Shown here in pieces: positions 15,901-24,281 of a stretch of DNA of 33,827 nt. A program made the position numbers and the translations under genes. Each line of letters starts with the position of its first letter. Position 1 is the first letter of the stretch. The notes beneath the pieces were generated by a model. The model saw nothing but the letters and a program-made list of their open reading frames with translations. It made no database searches and was not told the DNA's origin. This DNA is from a virus, in the IMG/VR virus record IMGVR_UViG_3300033388_007251, positions 1-33,827 of that record; one strand, given 5' to 3'.

Positions 15901-18900
15901 ACCATTCCTTGGGATCTCTATGAGGGCAAGACTCGTGAAGAGTTCGACCTGGGCGTTGTAGCCGATACCCAGTACGTCCAGTTCCAGCATTTGCCCGACG
16001 ACCCGTGGAAGGTTCGCGTCTTGTCGCCTTTGGGTGAGGTGCCTACGAGCGCCTCCGAACAAGAGGATAACCGCCTTGTCGCTGTTCTAGGCGACGCGCT
16101 GTCTTCGGGACGCCTCATCGTCATCCGATACGGACTTACCAGCGGGTCGCAAGAGGCCAACATGGTGGGTCTTACCCAAACGAACTTGGGGGTCATCCTC
16201 AACTCCGCACGAAACGTGCCGGACCCGACGGGTGATCGTTTCCTGGATGACGCATTTTCGATTCGCGTTGGCACCAAGACTTACACGTTTGATGACGGCA
16301 ATCTGATCAAGGTGGCTGGGGTTTTGTCGTTCCCTCTGGTCGGGGACGTGATCGAGGTCCAGACGGTCAGTGGGTTGCTCAACTTCGGCACCGAAGTGTT
16401 CGAGCAGTTCGATGGCCAGGATGCCATCTACGTCGAGGACTTCCTGTCCCCCATTTTGGTCGAGTCGTCCAATGTGGAGTACGACCCCGAGAACGGGCTG
16501 CTCAATTTCCCTTCCTCTGCCTTCACGGAGTTCGGAGGCACGGAGGTCTACCTCGTCGAGTCCATGAACACGCTCAACGGGGGCGTCGATGTGACGCTCA
16601 ACCCGATTCAGGGCTCGTTCCTTTTCACGAAGCCCCTTCGTGAATTCCAGGTTGTCGAGGTCAAGTACTTCCAAGCTGAAATCGGCACCGGCAACCTGTT
16701 GCTTGAGCCCATCGATCCCGAAGACCCCGAGAGCGGGCTCGCTCCCGTTGAGGTCATCGAGCAGCTTCCGTTGTTTGTACGTCTTGATACGGCCACATCG
16801 CTGGACCCCACTCCGTCAAAACGGTGGGAGTTCAACCCCACCCAGCGCACGGTGGATACCGACGAGGCGAACGAGCCGGCCTTCTACATCGGTTCGACGC
16901 TCTACAACATCGGCAGTTCGCCGATCGCTACTTTCGATATCGACAACGACAACGACGTGTACGTGGTGCACCTCGAAGAAGGCGTCGATGCTTTGAGCGA
17001 ATCCCTGATCACCTACGGGGTGTTCGAGGCATTCGGAGGCGAGCAGACCTACACGGTGAGTCAGCCTCCCGTGTACCGGCCACCGTTCCGGATCGAGGCA
17101 GACCAGACCAGCTTCGCGTTGGAGACGGATCGCACCGCCGAGGTGTCACCGGGCAAGCTCCTGCGTGTTGGGGAGTTCCCTTTCTACATCACGGCTTCGT
17201 CGTACAACGCGACGACGGATGTCACGACGGTCGAGTTCATTCCCGAGACGCAACTTGAGGCTGGATCCCGTGACCCGGGCTCGGATTCCTTGTCGCTGTT
17301 GTCCGACATCCCGCTGGCTACGGACATCGTGCCCGAAGCCCCGGATGGTTTCTGGCTCGAGATCACGAACCAGTACGAGCCGATCAACCGTGGGTTCCAG
17401 AACATCATTTTCGGAGGAGATGTTACGGCCGTCGCTGTTGCCGGCCACCTCCTTGAGCTCGGAGGGACTCCTTTCGTCATCAGCGGGTCTACGCAGATCG
17501 ATGACGGGACTCGGACTCAAGTGGATGTCACGAGTTTCTTCCCACGCGGGTACGCGTTTGGTCAGGACGCGGCCAAGATCAGTGTGCGTCCCGTCTACCA
17601 GCCGTTGCCTGAGCAGTTCATTGGCCGTGGCGGGGTGGTGGACACCGAGCCCAGTGAGTTGATCCTGTTCGGAGAGACGGATACGGATGGCAACCTGCTT
17701 CCTGGACGCACGCTCCGTCCGTCCATCGACTACATCCTCAACAACGACGATGGGTCCGTGGAGTTCCTCAATCCGCCGGAAGGTCCGTTGGAGCCGACGC
17801 AGAGTCTTTATCTTCGTCACACCCAGCAACGCATCATTGCGCCGCTTCTCGCAAACGGATTCATCCTGAACCCGAGGTTCGACGCACGGTTCGTCTACAT
17901 CCAGCCACCATCGGCGGAAGAAGACCCCATCACGGGTGCGGCTGGGAACGGTCGTCTCGGGAAGATTCTCCGGGGCACGTATACGTTCTCGAACCCGGAC
18001 ACGTTCTTCTACCGAACGGTCCCCCTTCTGAACTACCTGGGAGAGATGGCCGAGCAAGTGGCCCAGGAGATTGCGGCTCAGCTTCCTTCGCAGGGTCCGG
18101 CTCCCGCCATCATTCCTCCGACCGAGAACGCCACACAAGGACGCCTTGGCCTCAAGTCCCAGAGCCGGGACTTGGAGGACACGGATCGTGGGGCTCGAGC
18201 CTTCCTCGAGTTCTACAACGTCAACGTCATCAACTTCGAGCAGATCCTCGAAACGATCACCGGCAACATCATTGGTGACCGAGATGGCAAGTTCAAATTC
18301 TTCATCGGGAAGGGCAAGGATGTTGCGCCTCCCGGATACGAAGACGCCATCACCGGTGAGTTGAACCGGCGCAATCTCTTCTCCGAGGTGTTCTTCGGTT
18401 ACAACCCGAAGGCCACGTTCATGACGCGTGACCCGGTGGTGGACCCCACCGATTTCATCGTCGCGGGTGATCAACTCGAAGGTTCTTTCCTCGACCCCGA
18501 TTTCCTGGGGGATCTGCAGGGACTCCAGCGCCAGTTCGCCATGAACGAAGTGGACGACATCGTGTTGTTCGCTCGCACTCGCAAACGTCTGCGTCTGTTC
18601 CCGCTTCGTTTAGAGGCTTTCGGACGGTACCGGGTCTTGGGACAGCCCAGTCGGTTCTCTCGCGTCTTCCCGGAGCTCACTGAGTTTTTCACGTTGACCG
18701 ATCCCGGCATTGGGGCGGATTTGGAAGCGGAGCCCGTCAAGCGTGGGGTTTACTCTTTCAGCAAAAAGATCAAGCGTCTGTCCATCACGGGCGGCGGGGG
18801 TAACCTCAAGATTGAGCTGCCCAAGCGGGCCAGTACCTTTTTCAAGGGCATCGCTGATGTGGGCAATCCTGTACTTGGGACGGTCGAGAACATCGGGTCC

Positions 18901-21900
18901 CTTTCGGTTCAAAACCGTCTTCCCCGAGCCCGTATTTTCGCTTACAGCGAGGTCGGGTTCCCTGAGTTCGACGACCTCCTGGCCACCACGGACGGCTTCG
19001 GAGCGAACCCACGACCTGCGGTCATCGCTACTCCGCTTCCTCTGCACGAGCTACCGCTCGATGAGGAGGGGCTTCCCGATGTTACGCAGCTTGCGGCTCA
19101 GGGGGGTGAGACCATCGACCTGACGACTGGCGACCCTGTCCTGTTCACTCCCGCTTTCTCGGTGTGGACTGACCCCACGGGGAGCAATCTTCCGAAGGCC
19201 ACCTTCGGCCACCCCAATGGCACCGTCATCGACGTGGCTACGCCCGACTCTTTTTCGTACGAATTCGGTGGCGTTTCGTTCACGAGTCTCAAGTCCGTTT
19301 TTGTTGGCGAGATCCTCCTTGGTTGCATCCTCACGTTTGTTGATGAAGACGGTGTTCAACTCAACCCTGGCGAGATCCTCGAAGTTGGGGAGGAGGAAGG
19401 GACTACGGATGGGCCTGTCGAGCTCGATCGGGGAGACACCGTTTTCATCTCTCCCCCAAATACGTTTTTAACGGCCCCTGCCGATGTGGATGACCCTCTA
19501 ACCAACAGTGAGGCCAGTGCCTTGGCTAAGGGCAACCCCAACTACCGGGTGGGTTTCGATATCGGCGTGGACCGTTCTGATGGTGAACTCCGGGACATCA
19601 CGTTTCCTTCGTTGGCGGACCCGAATATCCCTCTCAAGGAAGCCTGGGGGCAGGGGCCTCCCAAGCCGCTCAGCAACGTCGAAGGATTCGTCACGTTCCG
19701 AAATGCGCTGACCGAGCCCGCACCCCTCCCGGCGTTGTTGGGTGGTTTTACGAACGACTCGGGCGACTACACGTTGCCGTACATCTACGCCGAGAACACT
19801 GAGATCGATCAGCTCGGCATCGTGGCCGGCGCTTTCAACGATCTTTTCGCGGACTCCGGAATTCCCAACGCGGTGTTCCCAGATGAGATCCAGGGAGTTG
19901 ACGGCGTCATCGTCGGCGTGCTGACTGGAACCGATCTACCGGCTGCGATCAACACAGGTCTCGATACGGAGCCGGTGACCACGGCTGGTGGCTACACACC
20001 GCACAGCGGCATCAAGGACGTGGAGCCGTTCGATGTGTTGCTCGTGGAGACCAACCAGACAGCTCTCGGGCTTCCCCCGGGATCCCAGGGCATCTTGTCC
20101 GTTGGCGGCACCAACGGGTCCGCCGCCGGGAGCACCCTTGAGCCGCCGCGGTTCGTGACCCCGACGGCGTTGGGCGACAACGTGGAGTACCTGTTCACGT
20201 CGGCGATGTCTTTCGTGAACCAGACGACGCTCCCGGAACCGCCGGGAATGATCGTGCGTCGAGTGGGCACCGTGACCCAGTTCGACATCACGCAGATCTC
20301 GACAGCGCTCCTGGTGTTCAACGATGGGACGCCAAGCGTTATCGCTGGTGGCCTCAACAACGTGTTCAACCTGGCCAGCACGAACATCATCACGATCAAC
20401 CTGTGGACTTCGTCCTCGGATGCCGTCCCGATTCCGGTGTTCCTCCAGGCGGTGACCATCGACTTCGGTACCGGTCTTGTGACGGGTGATGCGGCGGCTT
20501 CGGCCATCACTACGGTCACGTCGGACGACAACTTCATTTTCGTGGATACCCCGGCTGCGTTTGTGACGATTGGCCCCGGTGCTCCTCCTGTCCTTCCGGA
20601 AGACCCGTTGAATCCGGGAGATACGTTGCCGCTTTGGTTCACGATCGACATCAATGTCGGAGGTGCTACCGGTATCAGCACCACGGCTCAGATCGAGACC
20701 GACCGGCTCACGTTTGGTGAAGGCTACGACCTTCGTACGGTGCTTCCACGAGACGAGCCCCCGGTTGCGGCGGTGGCGGTGGCATCGGAGCTCAGCGTCA
20801 ATTTCGTCACCGGTAAGACCGTTTCGATTTGCACGGTCAATGACAACGTTTCGACCAATGGCGGCGTTCCGTACACCTTCCTGACACGTAACGAGTTTGC
20901 TCCGTTCATCGGCACCTTTGATCCGGCTCCTGGATCGGGTCGTGGGTCCATCAAAGTCATGGCCTTTGAAGGGCACGGGAACCTTCCCATCGTGACGACC
21001 GGTGACATCACCTTCTCGGCCCTTCCGTCTTCTCGGTATGGCACGGATCAAGTGATCGTCATCGCGGAAGGCGTGGGGTTGGCCGGCGTTGCAACGGAAC
21101 GCAACTTCCGAATCTCGACGGATGGCACCCCGTTGTTCACGGTGGTCGGTCAAGGGTTCGAGGCTGTTGAGGCCGGAGACATTTTGACGATCACTGGTAC
21201 GGACGATGTCCCCGCCAGGGCCGCGACCACGGCAGGCACCTATCTGGTGCGTCATGCCATCTCGCCCACCGAAGCGACAGACCAAGAGCGTCTGGCGACC
21301 ATGAATACGGCGACTCTCCCGGTGAATACAGAGTCCGGGTGGGCAAGTCCGATTTTCCCGACGTTGGTCAGCGTGGACGTGGATGGTTTTGGTTCTCTTA
21401 CCGTTTCGAGCACTCTTCTCAATGACGGGGTGACCGCGGCTTGGGATGGCACTGGGTTCTTGTACATCATGAATGTCCTGGACTCCGCGGCTTCCGACTA
21501 CGGTACGGCCAACTTCAAGATCCCGTACACGGCGGTCGATACCGTGACGAACACCTTCACGGTCTCGGCTGTAGGTGCGACAGACTTCTTGGGCACTTCG
21601 ATTACTGTGGCGGACATCGATGCGATCGAACCGGGCACCGTCATCTCGGGGTTCTTCCGGTTTGACGTGACTCTGGACCGCGCTCCTTTCGGAGCCCCGC
21701 CCCCCGATGTCGGCGTTCCTGAGAAACTGTTCCCGCGGAACACCGTGGGTTCTTTGGTGCCGATTGGGGCTGATGTTCCGATTGGAGGGTTTGCAGGCAT
21801 CGTGGTTTCGGGTTCCGGTGGCCAAATCGGTTATGACATTGCGCTGGCAAACCTCGTACCGGGCGCTCCGATCATCAATGAGCTCGCTGTCGCGGTGGCC

Positions 21901-23928
21901 ACCCCCATCGCCAACACTGCGTTTGACCCGAATCCGGATGCGTACGTCTACGACAACGTTCCGCATTACCTCCAAATTGACCAGACGGACGCGCCGGGCT
22001 CCGACTGGAACACCATCCACACGCTCCCAGATTTGTTCGCGTTGATGCCCGGGGATAGCTTGCGCACGCTCACGACTGCGTTTACGGAGGGTTTCCGGGC
22101 TCAAGCCGGCATTTTCCTTGAGCCTTCATGGGTACGTCCTACACTCGATCTGGGAGGGGCGACCGAACGTGTGGTCGATGCTGGGCACTCGGTCGCGGTT
22201 GGTGAAATTGGGTACCGAGACCCTGGTGCTTTTGGCGAAGCCGATCCCGAAGCCGTGTCCTGGTCCGTCCGTAGGATTCGTCGTTTCCATGACGTGCTCC
22301 AGGGCATTGGAGAACTCCTCGGGCCTCTTCGATACGTCTACCAAATCCGCCGTGGGACGGTGACGACCTTCGGGTCCGCGCCGGTGAGTACGGAGTCCTT
22401 CGTCTACCCGTTCGTGATCACGGCCGACGACGCCACCAACCTGGGTCCGTTCAACGACGAGTTCGTGAATATCTTCCCCGGTGACCTGTTCCGCCTGTTC
22501 GATACCGACGGGGTCACATTGCTCGATGAGGTCGAGATTGGTGGCATCGAGTCGGCGACGCAGATCTGGCTCAAAGAGCCTGGCATCACGAAGGTCCCTG
22601 CGGCCGATGTGGCTGGCAAGCCATTCGAGATCTACTTGCAGCAAGTTCCGGTGCCTCACGAGCAGAGCAACGCACAGCTTTTCGGGCAGATCACCGATCA
22701 GGTTGTGCTCGAACGGACCGCTGACTACACGACCCAGGAGGGTGGGTTCGTTCCCACCGAGCCGGAGGTGACAGATCCCCGGCGGCTCAGGGATAGCGAC
22801 GGAACCCTCAACTTTGCGGCCATTGGGGTCGCAGTCGGGGACATCGTCGTCATCGATGCGGCGGGAGATGTGGAGGGCCCCACAGGTGTCCCTGTGACGG
22901 GCCAGGAGAGCGGCCTTCGACCCTTTGGGGACCGAAGTGTCCCCAACCGTTTGACGGCTGAGGCGGGCCAGGAGGTGCCTTTCATTGCAGGTGCCCCATC
23001 CGAACTGGACGACAACCGGGGCTGGTACCGGGTCACGGAAGTGACTGGGGATGCCGTCACGGTGTCCAGCGAGACCGAGTACAGCAACGACCCCGGAGGA
23101 GGCTTTGTGACGTTCGGTGTGGAGGCCGAGTACGCCGTGCTTCCTACCATCTCGGGATCGACGGCAGCCTTTGCGGACCCTCCTGGTGGCCCTGGAGAGG
23201 AGGGGCAGTTGGACCTGCGCCCGACAGCCCTGGCAGGTGAGCTCGGGTCTGGCGCGGACTCCTTCCGCGGCAATCTGTTCAGCATCGCTCCCTTCTCCTA
23301 CAAGATCATTCGGCCGAGCGGTCTGTTCTCGTCCGAGGCCATCGACCTGGTGCTCCTGATGCGAGAGCGCACCCTGAGTTTCCTTGAAGAGTTCGACGTG
23401 TTCTTCCGTGAGGACAAATTCGGAAGCTACTTCGTCTTCCAGCGCGATGAGCATGTGGCAGATCTCGGTAACCCGTTGATTCCCGACGAAGGTAAGGGAG
23501 TCATGAGCAACGAACTCATCGACGGGGCTCGAGGTCTCGTAAGCATCAGCCCGTACGCGAACAACTCGGATTCGCTTGGGGTCTTGGATCGTCGGTTCTG
23601 GGTCAACGACTCGCGCCTGGACAACGAGTTCCCGGTGGATTCTCTGGCAGGTGTCCCCAGCTACGCGACACTCGAAAGCAACGTCAACAACCCGACGGCC
23701 GACGTGGGGGATGGGCGCCCAGTTTTGACGGACCGCATCGACGAGGTGTTGGACGACAACGACCAGTTCCGTGAACTTCGGTTCGCGTGGCTCGATTTCC
23801 GGGTCAACCAGGAAGACGGGACGTTGGTCGAAATCCGTCGTTTCATCAGCCAGCTTCCCAAGAAGCGGGCCAAGGAGCTTCGTGCTCTTCGGCAATCCCA
23901 GTCCTTCACCGATGCGGGTATCTCATGA
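12967..23928 (+). CDS. Giant 3653-residue virion protein, mosaic of beta-rich repeats
   Basis: Starts at ATG 12967 (MGFDFSGF), 7 bases after the previous stop, without an evident Shine-Dalgarno. It is almost entirely beta-type sequence, acidic, Gly/Pro/Thr-rich, with only three cysteines that I could find. Residues ~300-1620 carry a degenerate repeat G-x-L-x-F...F-x-G-x-x-[IV]-Y (for example near 312, 402, 567, 1131, 1170). Residues 655-720 form a module also found in the gp25-fusion protein. A second repeat type, GD-x-L-x-I ... G-x-Y-x-V, occurs near 915, 2721, 3153 and 3278. Residues ~1768-1790 contain IIGDRDGKFKFFIGKGK. The C-terminal 250 residues are more helical, with LLMRERTLSFLEEF and a basic end. 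No catalytic motif or signal peptide is seen. It is probably a large fibre, arm or collar of the baseplate; function is inferred from context only. Confidence 0.85.
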   Translation: MGFDFSGFVLRAPRTAPSNAVTTEEASNGVDRDFKPLSTDYTITSPDLVEVSADQYRAAVLLRPNDSQTEYLVWAANTANLADIGGFEVSGEGDATFPTGTTPVANTNPPTAFFLTTGSNRVIIIDDANRSIGDITSLVVRRGDTGDEFQLVGNGDWNSVTGIFTITNDALLEALGGGVSSVRGDRATELKYVLSAPTFWWSKNDIYGNRFIWDGKVDRWRPIRGTPPRDLGQLLVDTEYTLTPVPLVTVGDFLPGDSDVPDSYCMVRLGTRPDASSIPVAPPVAISGFSGIKVVTDEEIEDFDFGVEPELSGIVSSGTGTLKWNPTFVEEFAGQTIFYSYDQFVDQEEVEPLGDLEDGNLNLMFVSPIPGPTDYPFIRIGSRSELIVKFADTEADLALITPEEGEVGVSLSTGRLKFSDADLAKADPDDPGFNNTYLGAQVFYDGVSLTRRPVPLRDPIQLVNSSGDPTVVDGKNHQIFIPDAIPTPGPGTSGVLHIPDTTGTIPNTSVPAGIRFGEGSGLIRAFEGPWDLVLFTEDGQIRTIRVFDDDDEIPRFRFRIPRGVAYVDKRLGSAGSEVILGRQDFKRFDGKPMYFLQSGTQPSVYSEDATMVARVRNEWTLVGTEVMVFAVHGTEVTWNAALDPGGVATSAGGTFTADEIATSLGAVAPLDSEVVVQNGRVILRSTRLSGDLRYGEIEIGFGPGNTKDLSGPAALGFLPGWVIRIAEPSLVDAPPDLRWLPDNGSHVGVFRSPFNRNGTKDNIADSNHIARFENVVFTSSISASPIVVLDRPPLEDVAGYDENIFFQIQDGLIQFNLDNFEEVFYEFGLGKFSWADEFRQAQTVEQPTNTLYMGQAPVIPNSFRLPGNGLRLSVLGAPFEDQVLDEDFILDADGDSGLVILIETVGALKQLGARGTFTSGTTTFTDTSPDVDFVALEVLAGWQLKITQGDAQGTYVVAEDATDTNSLIVEQQFPVSGTTIPWDLYEGKTREEFDLGVVADTQYVQFQHLPDDPWKVRVLSPLGEVPTSASEQEDNRLVAVLGDALSSGRLIVIRYGLTSGSQEANMVGLTQTNLGVILNSARNVPDPTGDRFLDDAFSIRVGTKTYTFDDGNLIKVAGVLSFPLVGDVIEVQTVSGLLNFGTEVFEQFDGQDAIYVEDFLSPILVESSNVEYDPENGLLNFPSSAFTEFGGTEVYLVESMNTLNGGVDVTLNPIQGSFLFTKPLREFQVVEVKYFQAEIGTGNLLLEPIDPEDPESGLAPVEVIEQLPLFVRLDTATSLDPTPSKRWEFNPTQRTVDTDEANEPAFYIGSTLYNIGSSPIATFDIDNDNDVYVVHLEEGVDALSESLITYGVFEAFGGEQTYTVSQPPVYRPPFRIEADQTSFALETDRTAEVSPGKLLRVGEFPFYITASSYNATTDVTTVEFIPETQLEAGSRDPGSDSLSLLSDIPLATDIVPEAPDGFWLEITNQYEPINRGFQNIIFGGDVTAVAVAGHLLELGGTPFVISGSTQIDDGTRTQVDVTSFFPRGYAFGQDAAKISVRPVYQPLPEQFIGRGGVVDTEPSELILFGETDTDGNLLPGRTLRPSIDYILNNDDGSVEFLNPPEGPLEPTQSLYLRHTQQRIIAPLLANGFILNPRFDARFVYIQPPSAEEDPITGAAGNGRLGKILRGTYTFSNPDTFFYRTVPLLNYLGEMAEQVAQEIAAQLPSQGPAPAIIPPTENATQGRLGLKSQSRDLEDTDRGARAFLEFYNVNVINFEQILETITGNIIGDRDGKFKFFIGKGKDVAPPGYEDAITGELNRRNLFSEVFFGYNPKATFMTRDPVVDPTDFIVAGDQLEGSFLDPDFLGDLQGLQRQFAMNEVDDIVLFARTRKRLRLFPLRLEAFGRYRVLGQPSRFSRVFPELTEFFTLTDPGIGADLEAEPVKRGVYSFSKKIKRLSITGGGGNLKIELPKRASTFFKGIADVGNPVLGTVENIGSLSVQNRLPRARIFAYSEVGFPEFDDLLATTDGFGANPRPAVIATPLPLHELPLDEEGLPDVTQLAAQGGETIDLTTGDPVLFTPAFSVWTDPTGSNLPKATFGHPNGTVIDVATPDSFSYEFGGVSFTSLKSVFVGEILLGCILTFVDEDGVQLNPGEILEVGEEEGTTDGPVELDRGDTVFISPPNTFLTAPADVDDPLTNSEASALAKGNPNYRVGFDIGVDRSDGELRDITFPSLADPNIPLKEAWGQGPPKPLSNVEGFVTFRNALTEPAPLPALLGGFTNDSGDYTLPYIYAENTEIDQLGIVAGAFNDLFADSGIPNAVFPDEIQGVDGVIVGVLTGTDLPAAINTGLDTEPVTTAGGYTPHSGIKDVEPFDVLLVETNQTALGLPPGSQGILSVGGTNGSAAGSTLEPPRFVTPTALGDNVEYLFTSAMSFVNQTTLPEPPGMIVRRVGTVTQFDITQISTALLVFNDGTPSVIAGGLNNVFNLASTNIITINLWTSSSDAVPIPVFLQAVTIDFGTGLVTGDAAASAITTVTSDDNFIFVDTPAAFVTIGPGAPPVLPEDPLNPGDTLPLWFTIDINVGGATGISTTAQIETDRLTFGEGYDLRTVLPRDEPPVAAVAVASELSVNFVTGKTVSICTVNDNVSTNGGVPYTFLTRNEFAPFIGTFDPAPGSGRGSIKVMAFEGHGNLPIVTTGDITFSALPSSRYGTDQVIVIAEGVGLAGVATERNFRISTDGTPLFTVVGQGFEAVEAGDILTITGTDDVPARAATTAGTYLVRHAISPTEATDQERLATMNTATLPVNTESGWASPIFPTLVSVDVDGFGSLTVSSTLLNDGVTAAWDGTGFLYIMNVLDSAASDYGTANFKIPYTAVDTVTNTFTVSAVGATDFLGTSITVADIDAIEPGTVISGFFRFDVTLDRAPFGAPPPDVGVPEKLFPRNTVGSLVPIGADVPIGGFAGIVVSGSGGQIGYDIALANLVPGAPIINELAVAVATPIANTAFDPNPDAYVYDNVPHYLQIDQTDAPGSDWNTIHTLPDLFALMPGDSLRTLTTAFTEGFRAQAGIFLEPSWVRPTLDLGGATERVVDAGHSVAVGEIGYRDPGAFGEADPEAVSWSVRRIRRFHDVLQGIGELLGPLRYVYQIRRGTVTTFGSAPVSTESFVYPFVITADDATNLGPFNDEFVNIFPGDLFRLFDTDGVTLLDEVEIGGIESATQIWLKEPGITKVPAADVAGKPFEIYLQQVPVPHEQSNAQLFGQITDQVVLERTADYTTQEGGFVPTEPEVTDPRRLRDSDGTLNFAAIGVAVGDIVVIDAAGDVEGPTGVPVTGQESGLRPFGDRSVPNRLTAEAGQEVPFIAGAPSELDDNRGWYRVTEVTGDAVTVSSETEYSNDPGGGFVTFGVEAEYAVLPTISGSTAAFADPPGGPGEEGQLDLRPTALAGELGSGADSFRGNLFSIAPFSYKIIRPSGLFSSEAIDLVLLMRERTLSFLEEFDVFFREDKFGSYFVFQRDEHVADLGNPLIPDEGKGVMSNELIDGARGLVSISPYANNSDSLGVLDRRFWVNDSRLDNEFPVDSLAGVPSYATLESNVNNPTADVGDGRPVLTDRIDEVLDDNDQFRELRFAWLDFRVNQEDGTLVEIRRFISQLPKKRAKELRALRQSQSFTDAGIS

Positions 23929-24281
23929 CCCAACGCAAATCAAAGCCGCACTACGGTTTCCGTACGGGACCTGCACCGGGCCCTGACGGTTACGATGAGA
24001 AGAAGCGGTACCGGTCACCGTTCGACTTTGATCTGTCCAAGATGACGGTCGAGGAGGCCGAAGCGAAACTCCGTGAGATGGGTATCGAGCCCAACTCCTG
24101 GACGGACAACGAAGGCCAAGTGAAGGAGGGGGATACAGCGCAGATCCCTACGTTCAAGTTTTACGCGGAGATGCTCGGGGAGATCCGGGACATCTGCAAA
24201 GGCCAGGTCAGTCGTGACCTTCGTGAGATCGACGAACTTGGCGTCAAGATGCGTCGCCTCAAGAAGGGAGGGGGCGGGTAA
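23925..24281 (+). CDS. Small basic protein between two giant-module genes
   Basis: 118 residues from ATG 23925, which overlaps the previous stop as ATGA. A longer in-frame start at 23787 lies inside the giant gene and is unlikely. The N-terminus is basic and Pro/Gly-rich (MTQRKSKPHYGFRTGP), with SPFDFDLSKMTVEEAEAKLREMG giving a strand and an amphipathic helix in the middle. A second long helix near 70-112 (FYAEMLGEIRDICKG...LREIDELGVKMRRLKKG) ends in a Lys/Gly tail. It could be a small chaperone or linker for the giant protein before it or the helix-capped protein after it. No family recognised. Confidence 0.7.
   Translation: MTQRKSKPHYGFRTGPAPGPDGYDEKKRYRSPFDFDLSKMTVEEAEAKLREMGIEPNSWTDNEGQVKEGDTAQIPTFKFYAEMLGEIRDICKGQVSRDLREIDELGVKMRRLKKGGGG
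24264..24271 (+). promoter_or_regulatory. Strong ribosome binding site
   Basis: AAGGGAGG lies nine bases before ATG 24281. It sits in the Lys/Gly tail codons of the preceding gene, whose stop overlaps the start as TAATG, so reinitiation is likely. Confidence 0.6.

Noticed and set aside
19936-22104. Minus-strand open frame of 722 codons inside the giant gene
   Set aside because: Same Arg/His-rich shadow composition, and the + frame here continues a coherent beta-rich protein.
22126-23895. Minus-strand open frame of 589 codons inside the giant gene
   Set aside because: Shadow of the + strand frame; no domain, and it would be the only antisense gene.
23787-23924. Longer N-terminus for the 118-residue protein
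   Set aside because: It lies wholly within the giant gene and reads as an out-of-frame shadow. The ATGA overlap at 23925 is the natural start.
12967-23928. Interpretation as a bacterial RTX-type adhesin or a contractile injection system outside phages
   Set aside because: No Ca-binding GGxGxD arrays and no secretion signal were noticed, and no AAA+ ATPase or toxin genes are in the window. The neighbours are phage baseplate genes. A domesticated tail system cannot be fully excluded from this window alone.
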